Below, piece by piece: positions 1 to 6,638 of a stretch of DNA of 26,377 nucleotides. The notes beneath the pieces are model-generated. The model ran no database searches and was not told where the DNA came from. It saw only the letters and a list, made by a program, of their open reading frames with translations. The position numbers were made by a program, and so were the translations under genes. Numbering within the stretch: the stretch's first letter is position 1; each line of letters begins with the position of its first letter. Origin of the DNA: SIG437 sp045576235 (lineage in GTDB: Bacteria > Bacillota > Clostridia > UBA1381 > UBA9506); the NCBI GenBank assembly GCA_045576235.1, contig JAZNGA010000036.1, positions 1-26,377 on the forward strand, written 5' to 3'.

Positions 1-17
1 ATATGTTTTTTTGTCAT
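1..17 (-). CDS. Start of a gene cut off by the window edge
   Basis: An ATG reading leftward at 17 is preceded by a consensus AGGAGG (complement of 27-32) nine bases upstream. That ribosome site lies inside the last codons of the 142-aa ribbon-helix-helix gene, so the two genes are probably translationally coupled. Only five codons (MTKKH) are in the window, so no function can be given. Confidence 0.55.
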
Positions 18-21
18 AATT

Positions 22-450
22 TTATTCCTCCTCGTATAGTTCTGCGAGCTTTTTCCCTCTCATTGATGACGGAAATGTAATCGCTCCATTGAGATGTTTT
101 GCTTCTTTAACACATTTTTCATGCAGTTCATCAAAGTCATCAAAATCAAGTTCGAGATGATCAAATAATATTCTGCATATTTTTGCAGATTCAACTATCA
201 ACTTGAACATCTGTCTGCCGATTCTGTTTTCCAAACTATATATCATTTTTTCCATTCTTGGCAGAACATTTTTTTCAACATATTCAGTTGCTTTCTTATT
301 TGCAAATTGTGAATAAGCTTCAAGTGCAGCTTCTATATATTCACTGCGACTTTTCATTCCAAGCTCCTTTTGATGCTCTTCGCAAATTTTTAATAGGCCT
401 TCATCAATCCACATACTGATGTGTTTTTTATCATACCTTATTTTACTCAT
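22..450 (-). CDS. Ribbon-helix-helix DNA-binding protein of a mobile element
   Basis: 142 aa. The N-terminus (about residues 5-50) has the pattern of a ribbon-helix-helix repressor or accessory protein: a short beta strand (HISMWID), a helix, a turn, and a second helix starting at SRSEYIEAALEAY. The rest is helical and charged and looks like a dimerisation region (about 60-115), with no catalytic motif. The start is supported by AAGGAG seven bases upstream of the ATG. The gene after it starts at 17 with its ribosome site inside this gene, so this is the first gene seen of an operon running off the left edge. Such proteins often sit beside relaxase or transfer genes in clostridial integrative-conjugative elements and control them; that role is inferred from context. 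I do not recognise a named family. Confidence 0.65.
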   Translation of the reverse strand: MSKIRYDKKHISMWIDEGLLKICEEHQKELGMKSRSEYIEAALEAYSQFANKKATEYVEKNVLPRMEKMIYSLENRIGRQMFKLIVESAKICRILFDHLELDFDDFDELHEKCVKEAKHLNGAITFPSSMRGKKLAELYEEE

Positions 451-597
451 TAAAATTCTCCTTTCCTGTGTCGCACCTCTGCGGTCACCATTAAAAACCG
501 CTTACTTACGGGTTTCTTTCAGTCAGTGTCACCAAATCCTCACAAAACTCTCGTTTAAAGCACCACCCCGAACGGCACTGCCGGTCGGTGTTTAACC

Positions 598-630
598 GCA
601 CTGGGGCATCAAAATGCACCAGTGCTTTTT
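598..630 (+). terminator. Intrinsic terminator, plus strand
   Basis: The left arm GCACTGGGGCAT pairs with ATGCACCAGTGC, with one G/A mismatch and a 4-base loop. Five Ts follow at 626-630, then CC. It has the form of a rho-independent terminator for a plus-strand transcript, yet no plus-strand gene precedes it in the window. It may end a short RNA encoded in 451-600. Confidence 0.6.
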
Positions 631-842
631 CCTGCTTTATTTTATTTTGTCCACTTTTCGTTCAAGTCGGTGTTATTTCAGTTTGGTGGTTTTATCATTT
701 TCATAGTGCTATTTTTATTATTTTTTGTTACTTACGGTATTTCTGTCGGGAGCAACGGTTATTTCTTTTCAGGGGTGTATTTCCATTGCCGTGTTTTTTA
801 TTTTCCAATATCTACGGCACTTCTGTTGCAACCGACTCTCAA

Positions 843-1198
843 AATCGATTTTAAGGTGTTAACTGCCTTGCTCGCCTTTGGATATGAGAGGCTAACTTTT
901 CAGGGTGGTGTAACTACCTTACCTTGAATTGTTTTGTCTCTAAACCCCGCCTTGAGCCTTGGTCAATCGTATGTATCGCTTTTATGCCGATATATCTGCC
1001 GTATTTGAGAAGTGTATTTTTTCAGGAGGGGTAAACCCTTTACCGAATATGTTTTGTTTTCAAACACGGATATATCTATTGGATAGTTTCACTCAGAATC
1101 GATTTTAAGTGGTTAATTCTCTTTAAATTCTTAGAAAATTCTCGACCTGAAATCTTTCGGTAGTGTTAAGACCTTACCCCGAAACTTTTTGTCTCAAA
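843..1198. repeat. Degenerate repeat modules in the spacer
   Basis: AATCGATTTTAAG occurs exactly at 843-855 and 1097-1109. In both places it is preceded by an ACTC-containing stretch and followed by a GGTGTTAA or TGGTTAA-like stretch. A second motif of about 40 bp occurs three times, at about 901-943, 1023-1065 and 1158-1198. Its core resembles GGTRNTGTAANNCCTTACC followed by GAA and TTTTGTCTCAAA; the middle copy is the most diverged. The spacing between copies is about 120-135 bp. Confidence 0.55.
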
Positions 1199-1299
1199 TT
1201 TCTTTAAATTCTATTGATTTTTTACCTAAAATCAAAAATCCCTTTTCTTTGATTACTGTATAATAAATTTTGATATGGGGTTAGTAATCTCAACCTGAA

Positions 1300-1740
1300 T
1301 TATGGCGGCTCTTTGGGATGATTTTTATCATATTTTTCAAGTTCAATTCTTGCTTTTTCTATGGCTGTTTTTTCTGCATTTTCTCTTAACTGTTTTTCAA
1401 AATTATATTCAAGTGCGTCCCTTATAGGTCTGATTTTATATTTTAAATTTCCGTTTCGTTTCTTACCATTTTTCAGAACAACCTCTGTTGGTTCAGTGTA
1501 GATAAGACATTTTTCTTCAAGCTCTGCAACATATTTTGCCACCGTAGTTTTGCTTTTAATTTTAAGTGCCTTGCCGATAGTTTTGTAGCTTGGATAGCAC
1601 TCATATTTCTCTCGGTCTTCCACATATATCAGATAGCAGTAGATGACTAAGGCTGTCGCACTCAAATCTAAATTCATAACATAGTTTGAGAGTATAAAAC
1701 AATTACTCAATTTGTTCTGTTGGTTATATAAATAGCTCAT
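1300..1740 (-). CDS. Winged-helix protein of a mobile element (RepA/HTH_36-like)
   Basis: 146 aa from the chosen start. A winged-helix domain fills about residues 20-100. The pattern LSATALVIYCYLIYV, then YPSYKTIGKALKI and TTVAKYVAELEEKCLIY, is a scaffold helix, recognition helix and wing typical of plasmid and ICE replication-initiator or primosome-like helix-turn-helix proteins. The tail (about 105-146) is a charged helix. I chose the second ATG (1740) because AGGAGG lies six bases before it, whereas it touches the first ATG. The gene overlaps the end of the preceding 272-aa gene by 17 bases, so it is the second gene of a coupled pair. A role in replication initiation or its control on the element is inferred. 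Confidence 0.65.
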   Translation of the reverse strand: MSYLYNQQNKLSNCFILSNYVMNLDLSATALVIYCYLIYVEDREKYECYPSYKTIGKALKIKSKTTVAKYVAELEEKCLIYTEPTEVVLKNGKKRNGNLKYKIRPIRDALEYNFEKQLRENAEKTAIEKARIELEKYDKNHPKEPP

Positions 1741-2542
1741 CGTCATCCTCCTTTCCGGGAGAGGAATCCGATATATTATCTCTGTATTCCATTTTTATAA
1801 GTTCGTCTTCGTTATATTTAAGAAGGTCATACAAGACCGAGATGAGATATGGGACTGTTTCAATATTTTTCTTTTGCCAAGTGCCATTGACTTTTTCTCT
1901 CGGCAGTCGATTATCTGCACAGGCTATATGCTCGTAACTGATATTTTTTAATCGTTCCCTAACCAATTTCTGCGGAATTTTTTCGCCGTAAAATTTTATA
2001 TATTTTTGACGGTACATTCTTTCCAACGCTTCTTCAAAATCAATTTTTAACTGACCTTCGAGATTATATATTTCTGCCTGATCCATCAATCTTTCTATTG
2101 ATGAGGATTGATTATTTATAAAATTTTTAATATTTATATTTGAGTATTTATATAGTCCGTCCTGCATACTATCCGGTTCTTCAGGAAGACTGTCACGATG
2201 TCCTTTTGAAATACTATCCGTAGTCTTTTCGGCAGACCGTTTTTTATTTTCATAGTATTCCGTGCATACTGTGTAGAGATTAGAACCTTTTCCTCCACGA
2301 CCTCTTGTTCGCTTTTCTTTTTCAATGTAACCTAAATCGATGAGGCGATTGATTATATTTGCTGTTTTGGAACGGCTTATATTCATGTTGGCAGCGATGG
2401 TGGAGTAGGAAGGAAAACAGATATTTTCCTCGTTTGATAATTTGCATAAATAGCATAGCACTCTGAACTCATAGGTATCGAGTCTTTTGTCCAGAATTGC
2501 ATCGTTGGGGATTGTGGTGAAACTGACTTTTAAGTTTTTCAT
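1724..2542 (-). CDS. Winged-helix replication-initiator-like protein
   Basis: 272 aa. The N-terminal winged helix (about residues 18-95) contains FRVLCYLCKLS, then CFPSYSTIAANMNISRSKT (recognition helix) and IINRLIDLGYIEKEKRT (wing). This matches the HTH_36/RepA-N class used by plasmids and ICEs. A linker rich in Ser and Asn follows, then a helical C-terminal domain (about 145-265) seen in replication-associated proteins. The start at 2542 is preceded by AATTAAGGAGGTCCAAT, an ideal ribosome site; an in-frame ATG 33 bases further upstream sits in the terminator-like hairpin and is unlikely. It is coupled to the downstream winged-helix gene through a 17-base overlap. Initiation of element replication is the best guess, not established. 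Confidence 0.65.
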   Translation of the reverse strand: MKNLKVSFTTIPNDAILDKRLDTYEFRVLCYLCKLSNEENICFPSYSTIAANMNISRSKTANIINRLIDLGYIEKEKRTRGRGGKGSNLYTVCTEYYENKKRSAEKTTDSISKGHRDSLPEEPDSMQDGLYKYSNINIKNFINNQSSSIERLMDQAEIYNLEGQLKIDFEEALERMYRQKYIKFYGEKIPQKLVRERLKNISYEHIACADNRLPREKVNGTWQKKNIETVPYLISVLYDLLKYNEDELIKMEYRDNISDSSPGKEDDDELFI

Positions 2543-2568
2543 ATTGGACCTCCTTAATTCCAAAGCAA

Positions 2569-2599
2569 AAAGCACAGAGTATTTTTTACTCTGTGCTTT
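2569..2599 (-). terminator. Perfect 13-bp hairpin upstream of the winged-helix operon
   Basis: AAAGCACAGAGTA and its exact complement flank a 5-base loop. On the minus strand the stem is followed by TTGCTTT, giving a terminator-like shape 27 bases before the initiator gene. It is either the terminator of an upstream leftward transcript or an attenuator in the leader of the winged-helix operon. Its position in the leader favours attenuation or copy control, which is inference. Confidence 0.55.
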
Positions 2600-2713
2600 G
2601 GAACTGATTTTGAATTAAGGGCTGGGGTTCAACTCCTTACGAAAAACCTTAGACAGTAACGAAAATACTGTTTCGGAGGAACTCCTTTATAAACCTGAAA
2701 AACCGCATGAAAA

Positions 2714-2750
2714 AGCGTGATGACACTACTGACAGTAATATCATCACGCT
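2714..2750. repeat. 10-bp inverted repeat beside the left attachment-like site
   Basis: AGCGTGATGA at 2714-2723 pairs with TCATCACGCT at 2741-2750 around a 17-base loop. It ends four bases before the 12-bp copy of the ssrA end at 2755. It could be a recombinase or regulator binding site, or a leader hairpin of the leftward operon. Confidence 0.45.
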
Positions 2751-2754
2751 ACTA

Positions 2755-2766
2755 TGGTGGAGACGA
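2755..2766 (+). repeat. Candidate left attachment site (copy of the ssrA 3' end)
   Basis: TGGTGGAGACGA is identical, and in the same orientation, to the last 12 bases of the tmRNA gene at 14194-14205. The match stops there: the next bases are TACGG here and GGAGA in ssrA. A same-sense duplicate of a tmRNA 3' end 11.4 kb away, with two site-specific recombinases between the copies, is what integration at ssrA would leave. Twelve bases is short, so this is a candidate. Confidence 0.5.
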
Positions 2767-3043
2767 TACGGACATTGTGAATTTCACTTCCATACATACA
2801 TTATTATGTTTATTTTATAATTTGGATTCAAATCATATAAAAGTGTTTAACACAAATAATCTTCAAATAATATTCCTAGTTACATTAAACCGTGCAGATA
2901 TTGTTCTTATATCTAGACTCACAATTCTTTTTGTATTACGCCACATCATCAAAATTAAAGAAAAAAATGTTATTTGATTACAATTTAACAGTTCAATTTT
3001 TTCGTTTCTTTTTATTTGGTTAAAAACATTTAATACCTGATAT
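2767..3043. other. AT-rich spacer at the left end of the element
   Basis: 277 bp between the candidate attachment site and the TIR gene stop codon. An 11-base palindrome-like motif (GTGAATTTCAC) sits at 2777-2787, just inside the boundary. Short reading frames here (plus strand 2717-2977; minus strand 2863-3069, which would need an isolated TTG) have no ribosome sites, and I do not call them. Confidence 0.4.
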
Positions 3044-3943
3044 TTATCCAGCAGTTTCACTATTGACAATAGGAATATTCGGGAAATCTGTTAACATTCT
3101 TAATCTCTCTCTTGTTTCTCTATATCTCATGTATAAATCCCTGTTTCTTCTGTTTACATAATGTCCCATAATACCTAAAATATCACTAATATTGGTCTGT
3201 ATAATTAATCTTCTAAGCTCCATGTCAAATTCTGCTTTAGAAACTAACCAATTTAAATATTGCAACAACTCACCACAAAAAAGTTCAAACTTTTCTTCGT
3301 TGTTATGTCTAAAAATTTGTTCACCAATACTCTCAAAATACTCTACAGGGAGGAGTTGCTGAGGAGTTGACAACATAGCATTTTGTTTTCTTAATAGCAA
3401 CAGCATTTCTTCTATTGCCTCATTGTTGTTAATTTCCTTCCTTTCTTTGCTATTAACAGAACTCTTATGTGTTGTTATTGCTCTTTCTAATTCCATTGAC
3501 ATTGCAGTCCATAATCCATTAAATGTATTTTCTAACACATTTTCTATCACTGGATTCTCACATTGGCTATTAATATCTTTAATTAATTGATAGAAATCCT
3601 CTTTTTCCAGTTTTGTTGCCTGATATCTAGAAAGAGGACCTTTTACATCAGATGGATTAATATTGATCATTAATGTAGCAGCGCGAGAGTCTAATGCTTT
3701 AGCAATTGCACCAGCCTCAAAATTCACCCACGGAGCAGAGACGTTTTCTTTTGTTAGGCATATTATGCCGTAATTGCATTCGGAAAGTTCCTTTGATATT
3801 TTACTATCCCAATTTTCACCTTTTTCAATATCCTCTGACGAAAAGAACACTTCTACCTGATTTATAAAGCAAGGAAGCCACTTTTTTATTGATTCCGCTA
3901 TTTTTTTACTTAATTTCCCCGACCAACTTACAAAAACTTTCAT
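3044..3943 (-). CDS. TIR-domain protein, probable anti-phage defence effector
   Basis: 299 aa. Residues 1 to about 125 form a TIR domain: the first strand MKVFVSWSG, then EVFFSSEDIEKGENWDSKISKEL and GIICLTKENVSAPWVNFEAGAIAKAL. Glu76 in WVNFEAGA is in the position of the catalytic glutamate of NAD-cleaving TIR domains. The rest (about 160-299) is helical with no motif I recognise; it may be a sensing or oligomerisation part. The start at 3943 has AGGAGG six bases upstream and begins at the first TIR strand; the predicted promoter (3988-4016) puts the transcript start near 3981. Bacterial TIR proteins commonly consume NAD or make cyclic ADP-ribose signals during abortive phage defence. No Thoeris, CBASS or Argonaute partner lies next to it, so it is a stand-alone gene or belongs to an unknown system. 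Confidence 0.75.
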   Translation of the reverse strand: MKVFVSWSGKLSKKIAESIKKWLPCFINQVEVFFSSEDIEKGENWDSKISKELSECNYGIICLTKENVSAPWVNFEAGAIAKALDSRAATLMININPSDVKGPLSRYQATKLEKEDFYQLIKDINSQCENPVIENVLENTFNGLWTAMSMELERAITTHKSSVNSKERKEINNNEAIEEMLLLLRKQNAMLSTPQQLLPVEYFESIGEQIFRHNNEEKFELFCGELLQYLNWLVSKAEFDMELRRLIIQTNISDILGIMGHYVNRRNRDLYMRYRETRERLRMLTDFPNIPIVNSETAG

Positions 3944-3987
3944 CTTTTTCCTCCTACTCATATATTTATACACTTTTATCACCTCTT

Positions 3988-4016
3988 ATTTTACCATATT
4001 TTTCATCAAATTTCAA
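3988..4016 (-). promoter_or_regulatory. Promoter of the TIR gene
   Basis: Reading leftward: TTGAAA (4016-4011), a 17-base spacer, TAAAAT (3993-3988). This is close to sigma-A consensus. The predicted start near 3981 gives a short leader of about 38 bases before the TIR start codon. The gene therefore looks monocistronic. Confidence 0.6.
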
Positions 4017-4431
4017 CACAAAACTTTATTAAATTATAGATGATATCCTTTGTAAAAAAGGAATGGTATTTATCTTAAAATTCTATGTGATTATTTATTT
4101 ATTTCATTCCTATTTTTTAAAATTTTTATAAAATAATGCACTATCCAAACAATAATGCACTTTTTACTATGGGTTTTTATCGGTTTTCAATTTTCATTTA
4201 AAACCCGAGCAATTTTCCTAATTTATTATATTTTATAAAGAAAAAACGAAACTTTTTTCATAGTGTACAATCTCTTGGTTACGGAAACTTGAAACAGATC
4301 ATTGCAAAATGCTTTTTGCGCTTAGCAAATGCTCTATGTTCTTTGGTGTTTGACACAAAATAAGGCAAAAGAAGTTAGTTATGGTGGAAATAGTCGCAAG
4401 AAGTGCTTTGCAAAATTTTTTGGAGCAAGAA
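4017..4431. other. AT-rich spacer between the TIR gene and recombinase 1
   Basis: About 415 bp with no supported gene; antisense frames at 4299-4657 are shadows of the recombinase end and its hairpin. It contains the direct repeat AATAATGCACT at 4132-4142 and 4151-4161 (19-bp period), and a TGGTGGA heptamer at 4382-4388 that resembles the first seven bases of the attachment-like repeat. Neither is enough to call a site. Confidence 0.4.
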
Positions 4432-4464
4432 AAAGCCGTTGCTCTTTTCGTATGCAACGGCTTT
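4432..4464 (-). terminator. Terminator of recombinase 1
   Basis: AAAGCCGTTGC and GCAACGGCTTT form an 11-bp perfect stem with an 11-base loop. On the minus strand the stem is followed by TTCTTGC after a T-rich arm end, four bases beyond the recombinase stop codon. It is a rho-independent terminator for the DUF927-recombinase operon. Confidence 0.7.
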
Positions 4465-4467
4465 CGT

Positions 4468-5991
4468 TTACGCGATTTTTCTATATTCCTTTTTATGTTC
4501 CTTTGATGTTTTAAGAATGACCTCAATTTTATCATCATATATGGTTATGCTGTCCACAAAGCTACGAATAAACTTTCTACACATTACACTATCATATTTC
4601 AGCAAATATATTTTGAACTTCTTTTTTACATTATCCAAATCATTTTCGGTAAATTGAGTAGGTGTATAATTTTCTAATTTCTCTAATCTACGTATTAACA
4701 TTTTCTTTTCTTCTTCGAGTGAATTAATCCTTTTGATAACCGCAGATGAATCATTGCAATCTATGAGATAATCAGTAAGCTTAATAAGTGCACTTTCGAC
4801 TTGCACAAGCTTATTTTTAATTATAATTTTTTGTCGAGTAATGTTCTTGCTTTCTTCCCACAACTTTGAATTGAGCCTACCTATAATACTGTCATAGTTT
4901 ATGCAATCAAAAACTATATCCGTTAACATAGTCAATACAAAATCATTTAAATAATCTATATTAACGGCTTTATTGTTGCAATCCCCTCTATAACCACCGC
5001 ATCTGTATGTGGAGTATTCAGTTTTATTTCGACCTGCTTTGCTTGTGTTACCTGTATATGCTCTGCCACAGTCACCGCAGACTATAAGGCTATTTAACAG
5101 ATAATATCTTTTACTGTGGAATTTACCTGCATTTTCTTTTTTCATAGCCATTCTCTCTTTGACTTTATTATAGACGTCATCGCTTATGATTCTTGGGATT
5201 TTGTCATTAAGTTTAATTATATCCTTTTCTTCCTTGTATCTATGGGAATTTCTCGTTCCATCAATACATTTCACAGAAGCCCTGTTATACATATAAACAC
5301 CTGTATATTTCTCAGCATTTTCAAGAATGGAGCTGAATGAGTTTTTATTAAATTTTGTACCTTTCTTTGTTCTGTAACCTTTGCTGTTGAGGTAGTCCGC
5401 TATCTGTTGATAGGAGTAATCATTAATATACATATCAAAAATAACTCTAACTGCCTTGCTCTCCTTTTTGTTTAAAATATATCTTTTATTCTCATCAACA
5501 TCATATCCGTAAGGTGGAATACCGCCTACAAACAATCCTTTATAAGCTGCTTCTTTTTTTCCTTTTTGAACTTCTCTGCCTAGATTTTTACTATAAAACT
5601 CATTCATAGAAAATATCATACTTTCAAGCATTTCACTCTCAGGAGTATCGTCTAAATGTTCCATTACACTAAGGAGCTTAACTCCCTGTTTCTGCAAAAG
5701 GGCTTTATATACATAGGAATCTATTTTGTTTCTTGAAAATCTGTCCAGCTTATGGACAACAACGGCATATATCTTTGATTTGGCAACATCCTTCATCATT
5801 TGCTGAAATTGCGGTCTGTTATCAGTTGTTGCAGATTTTGCTTCATCAACATATTCTCTGACTATCTGGTATTTACCTTTACAATATTCTCTGATAGCTC
5901 TACGTTGTGCCTTAATCGACATATAATTTTGCATATCACTCGAATATCTCATATAGGTGAATACGGGCAAAATTTTACTTTTTTTATTCAT
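4468..5991 (-). CDS. Large serine recombinase 1
   Basis: 507 aa, the usual size of a large serine recombinase. The resolvase domain (about 8-150) has the nucleophile motif YMRYSS with Ser17, then DEAKSATTDNRP and VVHKLDRFSRN. The Recombinase domain (about 165-275) includes GIPPYGYDV, YSYQQIADYLNSKGYRT and TGVYMYN. A zinc ribbon follows, with CGDC and later RCGGYRGDC, then a coiled coil (about 385-450). It cuts and rejoins attachment sites through a 5'-phosphoserine link. The start at 5991 has AAAGGA upstream. It overlaps the end of the 57-aa gene by eight bases and ends the DUF927 operon. Its resolvase domain is visibly related to recombinase 2 in this element (shared AKSAT, LDRF and YSKNL motifs), which raises the possibility that the two act as a pair, as CcrA and CcrB do in SCC cassettes. 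Confidence 0.92.
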   Translation of the reverse strand: MNKKSKILPVFTYMRYSSDMQNYMSIKAQRRAIREYCKGKYQIVREYVDEAKSATTDNRPQFQQMMKDVAKSKIYAVVVHKLDRFSRNKIDSYVYKALLQKQGVKLLSVMEHLDDTPESEMLESMIFSMNEFYSKNLGREVQKGKKEAAYKGLFVGGIPPYGYDVDENKRYILNKKESKAVRVIFDMYINDYSYQQIADYLNSKGYRTKKGTKFNKNSFSSILENAEKYTGVYMYNRASVKCIDGTRNSHRYKEEKDIIKLNDKIPRIISDDVYNKVKERMAMKKENAGKFHSKRYYLLNSLIVCGDCGRAYTGNTSKAGRNKTEYSTYRCGGYRGDCNNKAVNIDYLNDFVLTMLTDIVFDCINYDSIIGRLNSKLWEESKNITRQKIIIKNKLVQVESALIKLTDYLIDCNDSSAVIKRINSLEEEKKMLIRRLEKLENYTPTQFTENDLDNVKKKFKIYLLKYDSVMCRKFIRSFVDSITIYDDKIEVILKTSKEHKKEYRKIA

Positions 5992-6157
5992 TTTTATGTT
6001 CCTTTCTTCTGAGAATATTGGCAATTCTGTATATTATAGGGAGATGAGTATTTAGTGTTATTTTATCAGTTATATTACCAGACAAAATTTTAGAATTAAC
6101 ATTTTTATATTCTCCATTATATAGGCTTTTTCTATCTATCACGTATTTTATTATCAT
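5984..6157 (-). CDS. Small protein coupled to recombinase 1
   Basis: 57 aa, basic at the C-terminus (ILRRKEHKNE). The ATG at 6157 is preceded by GGAGG five bases upstream, much better than the longer in-frame start, which lies beyond the hairpin at 6173-6206. The stop overlaps the recombinase 1 start (ATGAATAA), so translation is coupled. No family is recognised. A role as a recombination directionality or accessory factor would fit its size and position, but nothing in the sequence proves it. Confidence 0.55.
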   Translation of the reverse strand: MIIKYVIDRKSLYNGEYKNVNSKILSGNITDKITLNTHLPIIYRIANILRRKEHKNE

Positions 6158-6172
6158 AATATCCTCCAAACA

Positions 6173-6206
6173 ATTGCCGCAAGGATTTCTATGACCTTGC
6201 GGCAAT
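6173..6206. terminator. 12-bp hairpin inside the DUF927 operon
   Basis: ATTGCCGCAAGG pairs exactly with CCTTGCGGCAAT around a 10-base loop, between the 132-aa gene and the 57-aa gene. On the minus strand it is followed by TGTTTGG rather than a clean T-run, so it may only partly terminate or may stabilise one mRNA segment. It could set a lower level of recombinase than of the upstream genes. Confidence 0.5.
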
Positions 6207-6216
6207 CTTAAAATTT

Positions 6217-6615
6217 TTAGAATTGAATAAATGCCACATTTACATCATTAATTTTCTCCAATTCAACATTTCTGAAAGTTTTAGACGTACAACTTGTAAA
6301 ATCTATATCCATCGCATCGGTAATACTCTTAACCAAGCTTGAACTATAGATAATACCTTTGCTTTTCCCTGACACATTGTATGATTGAGTTGCCTCAGGC
6401 AAATCAGAAGAACAAATTACAACTCTATCCTCTTCACTGACTCCAAACTTTAATTTATCAGGACAACCTAAACACTTATATAACCCTTGTGAAAGTGTTA
6501 CTCTTTTGCCGTTTTCGTTGTTTGTTACTGAAAAAGAAATAATGTTTTTTCCTCCTTGTAAGTTTTCAGTTTCTAAAGCCTTTGCTTTTCTTAAAATTTC
6601 TTGTTTGTTTATCAT
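6217..6615 (-). CDS. Unknown 132-aa protein downstream of the DUF927 gene
   Basis: 132 aa, not recognised. It is mixed alpha/beta with a CxxC pair (Cys48, Cys51 in LYKCLGCPD), a KSKGIIYSSSLVKSI segment and a beta-rich end (NDVNVAFIQF). AAGGAAGG lies upstream of the ATG. It sits 23 bp after the DUF927 gene in the same operon. In staphylococcal SCC elements small ssDNA-binding proteins accompany the Cch helicase, so a similar partner role is a testable idea from position only; I see no sequence similarity that I can vouch for. Confidence 0.6.
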   Translation of the reverse strand: MINKQEILRKAKALETENLQGGKNIISFSVTNNENGKRVTLSQGLYKCLGCPDKLKFGVSEEDRVVICSSDLPEATQSYNVSGKSKGIIYSSSLVKSITDAMDIDFTSCTSKTFRNVELEKINDVNVAFIQF

Positions 6616-6638
6616 TCAAATCATCCTTCCTTTAAAAA

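Larger units (their letters stand above)
451..1299. other. 850-bp non-coding region with hairpins and repeats
   Basis: No convincing gene lies between the ribbon-helix-helix gene and the winged-helix gene. Two overlapping plus-strand reading frames (588-927) are low-complexity, rich in Phe, Leu and Cys, and lack ribosome sites. The left 180 bp is GC-richer and hairpin-rich and ends in a plus-strand terminator at 598-630. The right 360 bp holds degenerate direct repeats. The region could include the promoter and operators of the leftward operon, a transfer or replication origin, or a small RNA; none of these is proven. Confidence 0.5.

Noticed and set aside
588..927. Two overlapping plus-strand frames of 88 and 101 aa
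   Set aside because: Low-complexity Phe/Leu/Cys composition, no ribosome sites, and overlap with a terminator and non-coding repeats.
843..1198. CRISPR array
   Set aside because: The repeats are degenerate, few, and spaced over 100 bp apart, with no cas genes near.
2755..2766. A tRNA-Ser 3' end fragment
   Set aside because: TGGTGGAGACGA also resembles tRNA-Ser ends, but no acceptor or T-arm sequence follows; the ssrA copy in the window is the simpler match.
2863..3069. 68-aa minus-strand frame after the TIR gene
   Set aside because: Needs a TTG start with no ribosome site inside the TIR gene end; the composition fits AT-rich spacer.
4132..4161. AATAATGCACT direct repeat as an attachment or iteron site
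   Set aside because: Only two copies in very AT-rich DNA, with no relation to the ssrA repeat; kept only as a note in the spacer.
4382..4388. TGGTGGA as a third attachment copy dividing the cassette in two
   Set aside because: Seven bases is within chance expectation and the following bases (AATAGTC) do not match the ssrA end.
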